64,000 bases of DNA. Source: BCD1 sp942492125 (GTDB lineage Bacteria; Bacteroidota; Bacteroidia; Chitinophagales; Saprospiraceae). Below the pieces are notes generated by a model, which saw only the letters and a list, made by a program, of their open reading frames with translations, searched no databases and was not told the DNA's origin. The position numbers were made by a program, and so were the translations under genes. Shown in pieces: positions 46,995 to 54,773 of this stretch. The stretch lies in contig CALODM010000017.1 in the NCBI GenBank assembly GCA_942492125.1, forward strand, positions 248,001 to 312,000, in the 5' to 3' direction. The stretch's first letter is position 1. Every line of letters begins with the position of its first letter.

Positions 46995-49919
46995 CTAGTC
47001 GAGGTAATTCAACTGAAAGAAAGACAAATATCCCTCAACAGATTTGTTTTTCAGCACCCTGCGGTAATTGTCCTGGGAAATAGGAAGGACATCATAATCA
47101 ATGCTGCTATCAATAAATTCTCCAATATTTTTTTGAACGCCGTTATAATATTCCATCACGTTTTCCTTGTCTTTAAATCGTCTGAGGACGAGTACCGGGG
47201 TATCATTTTTTTCTCCTAAAAACACATTGGAGATCCGAATTTTATCCAGCTTGTGGTATTTCCTGTTATAATCCGAAACAACGATCTTTTCCTGGTTCAG
47301 CTTTATATCCTGATTGAAGACGATGATGACATAATGAAGGGCGCTTTCTTTGAGCTCAAAATCATAGGTTCCCTCCTCGTCGGACACTCCTCCCGGTAAG
47401 GTAGCTCCACGGACCCCCAGAATTCTCAAAATTTCCTTAGCCCGCTTTTCTTCCTCTGTATCGGGATAGGTCGCGATCAGGGATTTCAGGTTGTTGATAT
47501 ACGCTTCTTTTCCTTCTGTATTCCCGGAAGAAATAGCCATCAAAAGGGCATACTTGGGTTTCAAGGGATGTTTTCCGAAAATCCCCTTAAGGTTTTCCTG
47601 ACTTTGCTGAATGGCGTCCGCATATCTGCCCTGGCTGAAGAGCACATAAGCCTGATCAAATTTCAGATTTTCCTGCATTTCCTTGTCCAGGTATTTGGCT
47701 GCAAAGTCGGGATCTGTGAGCATCTTGGCATAATTCGTGGTCGGGTATTTTTCTAGGATCTTATCAAAATACGCCTTTGCCTGAGCTTGATTTCCAAGGT
47801 CGGAATAGGCAAGATAAAGCACATACCAGGATTCCAGTTCGTAAACATTGCCGGGGTAACGCCTGTTCAATTCCTCCAGGATTTCGACGGTTTTTTTGTT
47901 GTCTTTCAAACGCTCCCTGTACAAGGTTCCCAGGGTGGACATAGCCTTTTTATTGGCCAAAATGAGGGCATTCTTTTCCCCTTGTGTTTTGGGGACGCCC
48001 CCAAGGATACGGTCCACTTCCTCCTTGGTGAGTGAACTGACCACTTCGGTTTCGAAATCCAGGACCTCATCCACCCCTGTGGTCTGCCGGTTGGATCTTC
48101 TCCAATCATCCTCCAGTGGCCTTGAACCCCACTTGCGCTCAAACTCCCGTTTACCTCTTTTTACCGACTTGTCATTGTAAGCAAAAAAGGAACTTTCCTT
48201 GGGTCGGCCAACCGGACCGGCACCACGGGTTTTAAGCTCTTTTTTTTCACTGGCTTCCTTTTCTTTTCTGAGCCTTTCCTGTTCCGCTTTTTTCATTTCA
48301 TACGCCAGGCTACGTTTCTCCTCATCAGTCATATCTGCTATGCGTAACAAACTGTCGTTCAGGGCAATAAGTTTAATATTATCAGCAATATCCTTTAAGC
48401 TATACGCTTTATTTTCGACCTCTTCATAGCGGTCATCTGTTTTGGGGAGGACCTGCAGGGTACTATCAAAATAGGCACTGGCTTCGACGTAATCCTGGTT
48501 TTCAAAAAACAGGTTACCCAGCTGGTAATAAGCTTCCGCTTTCTGCGCTGTATTGGCCAGGTTACTGGCAAGCGATTGAGACAGATATTCCATGGCTGCA
48601 GAGCGATCTCCCTGCTTCAAGGCGATACCTGCCAAGGCATAATAAATCTGGTCTTTAAACTCAGCATTTTTCTGGTCTTTCAGCATGGATTCGAGCGTGG
48701 CAATCGCATCACTTGCGCTGCCTTTTCCGGAGACCCATTCGTTTTGTGCCATCTTCAGTTTACTGCTAAACTGCATCTCATAATCCGGACTGAATTTGAG
48801 GGCTTCTCCAAAGGCCGCATAAGCTGCTTCTCCGTTGCCAATTTCCTGCTGGACCTGCCCCATCACAAAAGCATAACGTGCTTTCAGGGCCCTGTTTTTC
48901 TCCAGGTCAATGGCCTTTTGGAGGTAATTGGCTGCCAGGGGAAGGTTCTTTAATTTCAAATGCAAATGAGCCTGTACAACGGGCAGATCCCTTTGCACCT
49001 CCTTGAGAATGGCAGGATTTTCATCAAGACTCTTCAAGAGTCTTTGAGCTTCGATATATTTATCTCTTTCGATCAGGGTTTTGGCATACCATAATTGAAT
49101 TTCCTGATGGGCAGGCTGGTGTTTTAAAGGCCCGTTCTTGCCGTCATTTTTAGCTTTTTCTTCATCCGCTTCCGCAATAGAGATCAAACTGCTATCCGTC
49201 TTTTTTTCAGGCACTTTAACTTCGGGAACTTCGACGAGTTCAGTCTCTGTTTCATCCTTTACCGGAGCCTTTTTGGAAGAAGGCTTTTTAGCAGATTTCC
49301 CCCGGTTTTTTTTCTTTTTCTTTATCGCGCGATTAGCTTGTTTACGTTGTTTTTCCGCACTGAGCTTTTTACTTTTGGAACTCTTGGCGTTTTTGGAAGA
49401 AGAAGCCTTTTTACTCTTGGAAGAAACACCTTTCTTTTGCTTGCCTTTTTTACTTTTCGCTGCTTTTTTTTCAGCTTTGCGGACATTCTCGGGACTAAAT
49501 TCAACCACCGAAAACTGAAAGGTCTCTTCTGCCGTTTCATATTCCTTTTTGAGGAACTGGGCCTGCCCCAACAAGAGGTAACAATCATCTGTCCACTGGC
49601 TGTATCGGTGCTGATTGACTACCAGCCCTACCTTTTCAATAGCCTTATCGAGATTAGGAACAACAGCCTGTGCATTGTCGGCAGCTATGTATTCAAATAA
49701 GGGTAACCGCTTGTTGTAATTGTCCTGATGTTGCTGTTCCAATTGAAAGACACTTTCGAACAAAAGCTCATTGGCATTGAAGTAACCGTTATAATGTGCC
49801 GTAGTATTGTGATATGCTTTGCCCAGGGCGGAAAGATCGCCTCGTTTTTTTTGAGTGGTACAAGCCTGTACCAGCGCAAAAACCAAAAACAGCAAACTCA
49901 GCTTGTATATTCGTCTCAA
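46995..49919 (-). CDS. porW: Type IX secretion system periplasmic lipoprotein PorW/SprE
   Basis: A 974-residue TPR lipoprotein of the gliding and type IX secretion machinery, lipidated at Cys 20 (ALVQACTTQ). Residues 30-145 match the family N-terminus: HNTTAHYNGYFNANELL, then DCYLLLGQAQFLKKEYETA. Residues 147-222 form a Lys/Ser-rich low-complexity insertion (for example KKGKQKKGVSSKSKKASSSK) that PorW/SprE usually lacks. TPR helices fill 270-520 and 660-860, with a coiled, charged stretch between. The last 120 residues are beta-like. PorW links the outer-membrane secretion ring to the inner-membrane motor. The role fits the PKD protein at 8011, whose C-terminus needs this route. Confidence 0.85.
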   Translation of the reverse strand: MRRIYKLSLLFLVFALVQACTTQKKRGDLSALGKAYHNTTAHYNGYFNANELLFESVFQLEQQHQDNYNKRLPLFEYIAADNAQAVVPNLDKAIEKVGLVVNQHRYSQWTDDCYLLLGQAQFLKKEYETAEETFQFSVVEFSPENVRKAEKKAAKSKKGKQKKGVSSKSKKASSSKNAKSSKSKKLSAEKQRKQANRAIKKKKKNRGKSAKKPSSKKAPVKDETETELVEVPEVKVPEKKTDSSLISIAEADEEKAKNDGKNGPLKHQPAHQEIQLWYAKTLIERDKYIEAQRLLKSLDENPAILKEVQRDLPVVQAHLHLKLKNLPLAANYLQKAIDLEKNRALKARYAFVMGQVQQEIGNGEAAYAAFGEALKFSPDYEMQFSSKLKMAQNEWVSGKGSASDAIATLESMLKDQKNAEFKDQIYYALAGIALKQGDRSAAMEYLSQSLASNLANTAQKAEAYYQLGNLFFENQDYVEASAYFDSTLQVLPKTDDRYEEVENKAYSLKDIADNIKLIALNDSLLRIADMTDEEKRSLAYEMKKAEQERLRKEKEASEKKELKTRGAGPVGRPKESSFFAYNDKSVKRGKREFERKWGSRPLEDDWRRSNRQTTGVDEVLDFETEVVSSLTKEEVDRILGGVPKTQGEKNALILANKKAMSTLGTLYRERLKDNKKTVEILEELNRRYPGNVYELESWYVLYLAYSDLGNQAQAKAYFDKILEKYPTTNYAKMLTDPDFAAKYLDKEMQENLKFDQAYVLFSQGRYADAIQQSQENLKGIFGKHPLKPKYALLMAISSGNTEGKEAYINNLKSLIATYPDTEEEKRAKEILRILGVRGATLPGGVSDEEGTYDFELKESALHYVIIVFNQDIKLNQEKIVVSDYNRKYHKLDKIRISNVFLGEKNDTPVLVLRRFKDKENVMEYYNGVQKNIGEFIDSSIDYDVLPISQDNYRRVLKNKSVEGYLSFFQLNYLD

Positions 49920-50224
49920 ACTAAAATTTATTTTATTTCGTTAAGATTAAAATTAGCGGTTCGGGTGGCCAACCTCCCATGCAGTTCAGCTTTATTAAAC
50001 CACTTTTTTCACCTGCAAGGTATTAATCTATCAGGAATCTTTAAATTTGCATCCTCAAAACACTTTTAGGACTATCCTGAGAACCCAAAAAACTGATTTC
50101 CGCTTGTGAAATCACTATTTTAATAACTATAAAGGGACAAATTTATTTTATTATCCACATACTACAAACACTGAAAACGAATTATTAGTATTTTATTCCC
50201 AGGATTTAATTGGCAAAATATACG
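49920..50224. other. Divergent control region of porW and the M23 peptidase
   Basis: The 305-base region between the two divergent genes is AT-rich and has no gene. It contains the minus-strand promoter above and a plus-strand TAAATTTG box at 50042-50049, for which I see no clear TTG at the right distance. Confidence 0.5.
50138..50168 (-). promoter_or_regulatory. Bacteroidota-type promoter for porW
   Basis: On the minus strand TTTG (50168-50165), a 19-base gap, then TAAATTTG (50145-50138). The match to TTG-N19-TAnnTTTG is exact. It leaves a leader of about 210 bases before the porW ATG. Confidence 0.6.
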
Positions 50225-51112
50225 ATGGAAGATAAAAAAATAAGCAAGTGGCAGCAATTTAGGGAAAGAATGCGGCACACCTACAGGTTGGTGGTCATGA
50301 CCACAGATTCTTTTGAAGAGGTCGCCTCCTACCGGATCAGCCTCATGAATGTCTATTTGCTTCTCAGCAGCGTATTGGTGATAGTAGGTTTGGTGGTGAT
50401 ATCCGCAATTGCCTTTACCCCATTAAAAAAATATATTCCGGGCTACGGGGACGCTTCCAAAGATGAAGTGGTACAGGAGGCTTATCAAAGGATTTCAGAA
50501 CTGGAGAAATCCCTGGAAGCCAGGCTTGCCTACGAAGAAAATATTAAAAAAATGCTGATCGGAGACGTCCAGACCGTCGATGAAGTGCCCGAGGGCGAGG
50601 CAACGCCGGTGGATTCCCTCAGTGAAGTCCTGCCTTCAGAAAAAGAGCAACAATTAAAACAGGAACTTCGGCTGGAGGATGTCGCTGACGCCGCGCAAAC
50701 CCCCAAAACAGTCAGCTTTTTGCCCCGCGATATTCCTTTGGAGCAACTTTACTTCATCGCTCCGGTGACCGGGGAGGTCAGCTCAGGATATATGCCTGAA
50801 AGTGAGCATTTTGGCATCGATATTCTCTCGCCCAAAAACACGGCGGTTAAGGCTGCTGCAGATGGATATATCTTTCTTGCCGACTGGACTTTGGAAACCG
50901 GAAACACGATTGGCATACAGCACTCGAACAATACGATCACTTTTTACAAACACAATTCCGTGAACCTGAAAAAGGCAGGTAGTTATGTTAAAGCCGGGGA
51001 AGCCGTAGCGATCATCGGGAACACCGGTACGCTTTCCAGTGGTCCACACCTGCATTTCGAACTATGGCATAAAGGAAAACCGGTAGATCCTACCGAATAT
51101 ATACGATTCTGA
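50225..51112 (+). CDS. M23 family peptidase, membrane anchored
   Basis: A 295-residue cell-wall peptidase or peptidoglycan-binding LytM protein. ATG 50225 (MEDKKISKWQQ) is chosen over TTG 50210. Residues 40-62 are one membrane helix, then a coiled segment (110-180). Residues 185-290 hold the LytM domain with zinc ligands in HFGIDILSPK and HLHFELWHKG; the conserved GNTGTLSSGPH precedes it. All usual metal ligands are present, so it may be active. It is divergent from porW, and a role in cell envelope remodelling or in septal regulation is inferred. Confidence 0.92.
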   Translation: MEDKKISKWQQFRERMRHTYRLVVMTTDSFEEVASYRISLMNVYLLLSSVLVIVGLVVISAIAFTPLKKYIPGYGDASKDEVVQEAYQRISELEKSLEARLAYEENIKKMLIGDVQTVDEVPEGEATPVDSLSEVLPSEKEQQLKQELRLEDVADAAQTPKTVSFLPRDIPLEQLYFIAPVTGEVSSGYMPESEHFGIDILSPKNTAVKAAADGYIFLADWTLETGNTIGIQHSNNTITFYKHNSVNLKKAGSYVKAGEAVAIIGNTGTLSSGPHLHFELWHKGKPVDPTEYIRF

Positions 51113-51156
51113 TTTAAATGCGTATTAAATGATTATCCCTGCCGGGACCAACCCCC

Positions 51157-51732
51157 TTAATCCAGTTTTGGAATGCCAAATAGCATAGCATCCACAAGAG
51201 CACCACTTCGGTTCCGGAATTCGTTGCGCAAATCTCCTTCGCGTATAAATCCGCACTTCCTGGCTAAGCGCTGGGCTGCGTAATTGTCCATGGGGGTTTT
51301 AAAAGAAAGCTTTTCAAGCCTTAGCTGGTCAAAACAAAATTCAACAATTTCCCTTAACGCCTCAGTCATTACCCCTTTTTCCCTGAATTTAAAATCTGTA
51401 AAAAAAATCAACTCTCCTTTGGGAATCCGCCAGTTAATATTGAAAACTTCAATAAATCCGATAAGATCCGTACTCTTGGTTTCCCAAATGCCAAAACAAT
51501 AAGATTTATCCAGCAACCATTCTGCGATCTTTTTTCTGACGAAAGCCTCCGAACTTTCCTTGGAGCTGCATTCATCGGCCGTAAGTGGCAGTACATCGTA
51601 GATCATGGAGTGATTATCCTGGATCAATTGATACAGTTTTTCTCCTTCATTCTCTCGAAACCTGCGGATTACCGTTCGCTTGGCGACCAAAGCTGTGTCA
51701 ATATCAAATAAATAGGTTCTTTCTCTTTCCAT
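51157..51732 (-). CDS. GNAT family N-acetyltransferase (RimJ/RimL type)
   Basis: A 191-residue acetyl-CoA-dependent acetyltransferase. It has the RimJ/RimL pattern: an N-terminal RRFRENEGEKLYQLI strand and helix, GFIEVFNINWRIPKGELIFF, GVMTEALREIVEFCFDQL (the helix that follows the pyrophosphate loop, with the R/Q-x-x-G/A form degenerate here) and RLARKCGFIREGDLRNEFR. The likely substrate is a ribosomal protein N-terminus or a small amine. It is a single gene, convergent with the M23 peptidase. Terminal residues are typical of the family. Confidence 0.9.
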   Translation of the reverse strand: MERERTYLFDIDTALVAKRTVIRRFRENEGEKLYQLIQDNHSMIYDVLPLTADECSSKESSEAFVRKKIAEWLLDKSYCFGIWETKSTDLIGFIEVFNINWRIPKGELIFFTDFKFREKGVMTEALREIVEFCFDQLRLEKLSFKTPMDNYAAQRLARKCGFIREGDLRNEFRNRSGALVDAMLFGIPKLD

Positions 51733-52087
51733 GCTTTGCTTATTGGCAATTGAGTTGTTATTTTTTTTATTTTAACATTCCAAAACCTTCTTTGTTTTGG
51801 ATGATAATATTCAACCCTTTTATTGACAAAAATCAGTTAAAAATTTGTCTTAAAGTCAAAAATTTGCGACTGAATACCGGGCAGTTTATCAAATTATCTC
51901 CTGATAAACATTGACGCTTTAAAGATTTGAAAATCAAAATATTAATAAAAGCTTAAAGCCAAAATCAGAATTAGACTTCACATGTCTGTTGTTCCAAAAT
52001 TCTCTTCCATGGCCAGTCCTTTAGAAACGCTCATTTTCCTATCTTTGTGTGTCTTCCCGAAATATACAATAAATAAAAACAAAAATA
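51733..52087. other. Spacer upstream of fumC
   Basis: A 355-base AT-rich spacer. The fumC promoter box lies at 52040-52047. I see no gene; a small frame on the minus strand overlaps fumC and is a shadow. Confidence 0.5.
52040..52047 (+). promoter_or_regulatory. TAnnTTTG box upstream of fumC
   Basis: TATCTTTG at 52040-52047 matches the -7 box, 41 bases before the fumC ATG. The -33 element is weak (TTTAG about 17 bases upstream), so confidence is moderate. Confidence 0.45.
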
Positions 52088-53470
52088 ATGAACTACAGAA
52101 AAGAAAAAGACAGCATCGGCTACATTGAAGTACCTGCTGACAAATACTGGGGCGCTCAAACACAACGTTCTTTTCAAAATTTCAAAATCGGTGGTAACCT
52201 GATGCCGACAGAGATAATCCGCGCCTTCGCCATCCTGAAAAAAGCTGCAGCCATCACCAACCATGAAGCGGGGGTTCTGCCTAAGGAGAAATCTGACCTC
52301 ATTGGTAAAGTTTGTGATGAAATCCTGAAAGGCAAACTCGACGATCAATTCCCTTTGGTCGTATGGCAAACAGGATCCGGAACACAGTCGAACATGAATG
52401 TCAATGAAGTGGTTGCCAACCGCGGTCATGTATTGCACGGAGGGGAATTGACAGACGACAAGAAATTCCTCCACCCGAATGACGATGTCAATAAATCGCA
52501 GTCATCCAATGATACTTTTCCTACAGCCATGCATATCGCAGCTTATAAAATCCTGGTGGAGAACACCCTGCCCGGCATCGAGGAATTGCGGGATACACTG
52601 AAGGAAAAATCTGAAGCTTTTAAAGATGTTGTAAAAATAGGCCGCACGCATTTCATGGATGCAACACCACTGACAGTAGGTCAGGAATTCTCCGGTTATG
52701 TTTCCCAGCTTGATCATGGCTTACTGGCCATCCAAAACACCCTTGATCACCTCTCCGAGCTGGCTCTGGGGGGTACTGCTGTTGGTACCGGACTCAACAC
52801 CCCTCCCGGATACGCTGAAAATGTTGCCAAAAATATTGCGGAATTGAGTGATTTGCCTTTCCGGACTGCCGACAATAAATTCGAAGCACTCGCCGCTCAC
52901 GATGCCATTGTGGAAGCTCACGGTGCACTCAAAACAGTGGCTGTTTCCCTCATGAAGATCGGTAATGACATCAGAATGCTCGGCTCCGGTCCTCGAAGCG
53001 GTATTGGTGAATTGATTCTTCCGGCCAACGAACCTGGTTCCTCCATCATGCCTGGAAAAGTTAACCCCACACAATCAGAAGCCTTAACCATGGCCATGGC
53101 ACAGGTTATGGGTAACGATGTAGCGATCAACGTTGGGGGTATGACCGGCCACTTCGAGCTGAATGTTTTCAAACCGGTAATGATCTTTAATTTCCTTAAT
53201 TCTGCCCGCCTGATCGGTGATGCCTGCAGAAGTTTTAACACCAACTGTGCTGTCGGTATTGAGGTCAATAAGGATCGTATTACGGAGCTGGTCAACAATT
53301 CATTGATGCTGGTTACTGCCCTTAATACCAAAATAGGTTACGACAACGCAGCGAAAATTGCCAAAAAAGCTTACGCTGAAAATACAACCCTCAAAGCTGC
53401 TGCCGTCGAATTGAAATTACTCACAGAAGCAGAATTCGACCAGTGGGTCAGACCCGAAAAGATGTGTTAA
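52088..53470 (+). CDS. fumC: Class II fumarate hydratase
   Basis: Interconverts fumarate and malate in the TCA cycle as a homotetramer. The signature GSSIMPGKVNP lies around residues 316-326, with the catalytic Ser within it. SGSGTQSNMNVNE-like residues near 100 and the QSSNDTFPTAMHI motif near 138 form the rest of the active site, and THFMDATPLTVGQE follows. The length of 460 residues is normal. It stands alone with a promoter box upstream and a terminator downstream. Confidence 0.97.
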   Translation: MNYRKEKDSIGYIEVPADKYWGAQTQRSFQNFKIGGNLMPTEIIRAFAILKKAAAITNHEAGVLPKEKSDLIGKVCDEILKGKLDDQFPLVVWQTGSGTQSNMNVNEVVANRGHVLHGGELTDDKKFLHPNDDVNKSQSSNDTFPTAMHIAAYKILVENTLPGIEELRDTLKEKSEAFKDVVKIGRTHFMDATPLTVGQEFSGYVSQLDHGLLAIQNTLDHLSELALGGTAVGTGLNTPPGYAENVAKNIAELSDLPFRTADNKFEALAAHDAIVEAHGALKTVAVSLMKIGNDIRMLGSGPRSGIGELILPANEPGSSIMPGKVNPTQSEALTMAMAQVMGNDVAINVGGMTGHFELNVFKPVMIFNFLNSARLIGDACRSFNTNCAVGIEVNKDRITELVNNSLMLVTALNTKIGYDNAAKIAKKAYAENTTLKAAAVELKLLTEAEFDQWVRPEKMC

Positions 53471-53539
53471 ACATCAACAAAACCGACCGCAAGGTCAGTT
53501 GATTAAAAATTATCCCGGCACCAATTGCCGAGAACAGGT

Positions 53540-53576
53540 TCCCGGATTTTGCTTGAGTGAAATCCGGGATTTTTTT
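53540..53576 (+). terminator. Rho-independent terminator after fumC
   Basis: A 10-bp perfect stem (53540-53549 with 53560-53569) and a run of seven T. Confidence 0.9.
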
Positions 53577-53650
53577 GTCCTCAACTAATCAAATAATAAC
53601 CAATTCCCCGCAAATAATATACAGCTGTTCCATTTGTTTTCCCGTTGATG

Positions 53651-53658
53651 TACATTTG
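53651..53658 (+). promoter_or_regulatory. TAnnTTTG box for the HExxH lipoprotein gene
   Basis: TACATTTG lies 23 bases before ATG 53681. Its position supports starting the gene at 53681 rather than at TTG 53645, which would lie upstream of this box. The TTTG candidate before it is only 14 bases away, which is short. Confidence 0.4.
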
Positions 53659-53680
53659 TACTTTAGCAAAAATGCTGTCT

Positions 53681-54742
53681 ATGAACAAAATAATGATTTT
53701 TAGCCTGATTTTCAGCGCCCTGTTTTTAGGATGTAAACCCAAACAAAACATCCCCGAAGTAAATTACATCCAGGAATATCCCTTCGAATTTCTCGACAGT
53801 ATGGAAGCTTCCACCGCTATCATCACAGATCATAAGAATCATTATTTTGATAAAGTCACCCCGCTGGATATGTCTATCCAGATGAAACGCCCTTTGAACG
53901 GCCTTGAAGACAGATCCCAAATCCTCGAGTTCTACAAATCTTTTTTGCAAACCGAAGTTCTGGAATTTTCAGACAAAGAAAAGGCGGCCTTGACAAAGGT
54001 CATGATCCGGGCCTTGAATTTGTGCAACAGCCTGTCGGCCGAACTCGTTCCCGGCCCGGTAAAACTCATCAAGACCAAAGGCAACCACTATGGCCAGGGG
54101 GCTTTCTATACCCGGGAAAAATGTATCATTATTCCCCAAAGTGATCTGACTTCATTTGACGAAGACCGTATGCTGGAAACCTTGTTACATGAACTCTCGC
54201 ATATCATCACCAGGTATTCTCCGGAACTGAAGGATAAATTGTATCAAACCATAGGTTTTGAAAAAATAATTGACGACGAAACGCAATTATCCATACCTGA
54301 ACCTTTGACAGCCAAACTTTTAGCCAACCCTGACGGCTTGGACAAAAATCATGGCATCAGACTGGTAAAACCCAATGGAAAACTGATTTGGGCATTGCCG
54401 CTTACCTATTCCAACTATGATAATTATACGGCTGACATACCCGTATTTTTTGGATATTTGCAATTCCAGTTATTTGAATTGGAGGCCGGGAAAGCTGGTA
54501 ATTTTAAGATCCTTACAAAACCCGACGGAAAGTCCACCCTTCATTTGCAGCATTTCCCGGATTTCTTTGAAAAGATTACGGACAACACCAATTATATCAT
54601 CCACCCGGATGAAATAATCGCTGATAATTTCTACATGATGCTGCTGGCTACCAACAACATTGGAGGGCTGAGCATGGACAATTTTTCCGAGAACGGCCTG
54701 AAACTGATCAAAAAAGTAAAGACTGTGATTATGGAGCATTAA
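53681..54742 (+). CDS. Putative zinc metallopeptidase lipoprotein (HELSH)
   Basis: A 353-residue lipoprotein (lipobox SALFLGC near residue 17). The zincin motif LLHELSHII gives H170, E171 and H174, and a downstream E311 in HPDEIIADNF is a candidate third ligand, as in gluzincins. The helical N-terminal part carries an FLQTEVLEFSDKEKAALTK segment. It has no recognised family name. ATG 53681 is preferred over the upstream TTG for the promoter reason given with the box above. It is followed closely by pbpC (31-base gap), which suggests an envelope role, but the two may not be coupled. Confidence 0.8.
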   Translation: MNKIMIFSLIFSALFLGCKPKQNIPEVNYIQEYPFEFLDSMEASTAIITDHKNHYFDKVTPLDMSIQMKRPLNGLEDRSQILEFYKSFLQTEVLEFSDKEKAALTKVMIRALNLCNSLSAELVPGPVKLIKTKGNHYGQGAFYTREKCIIIPQSDLTSFDEDRMLETLLHELSHIITRYSPELKDKLYQTIGFEKIIDDETQLSIPEPLTAKLLANPDGLDKNHGIRLVKPNGKLIWALPLTYSNYDNYTADIPVFFGYLQFQLFELEAGKAGNFKILTKPDGKSTLHLQHFPDFFEKITDNTNYIIHPDEIIADNFYMMLLATNNIGGLSMDNFSENGLKLIKKVKTVIMEH

Positions 54743-54773
54743 GATCCAAAATTATTTCTGCAAAAAAATCAAT

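Noticed and set aside
49138..49700. Plus-strand frames over the Lys-rich part of porW
   Set aside because: They are antisense shadows of Lys codons, giving Phe- and Leu-rich nonsense.
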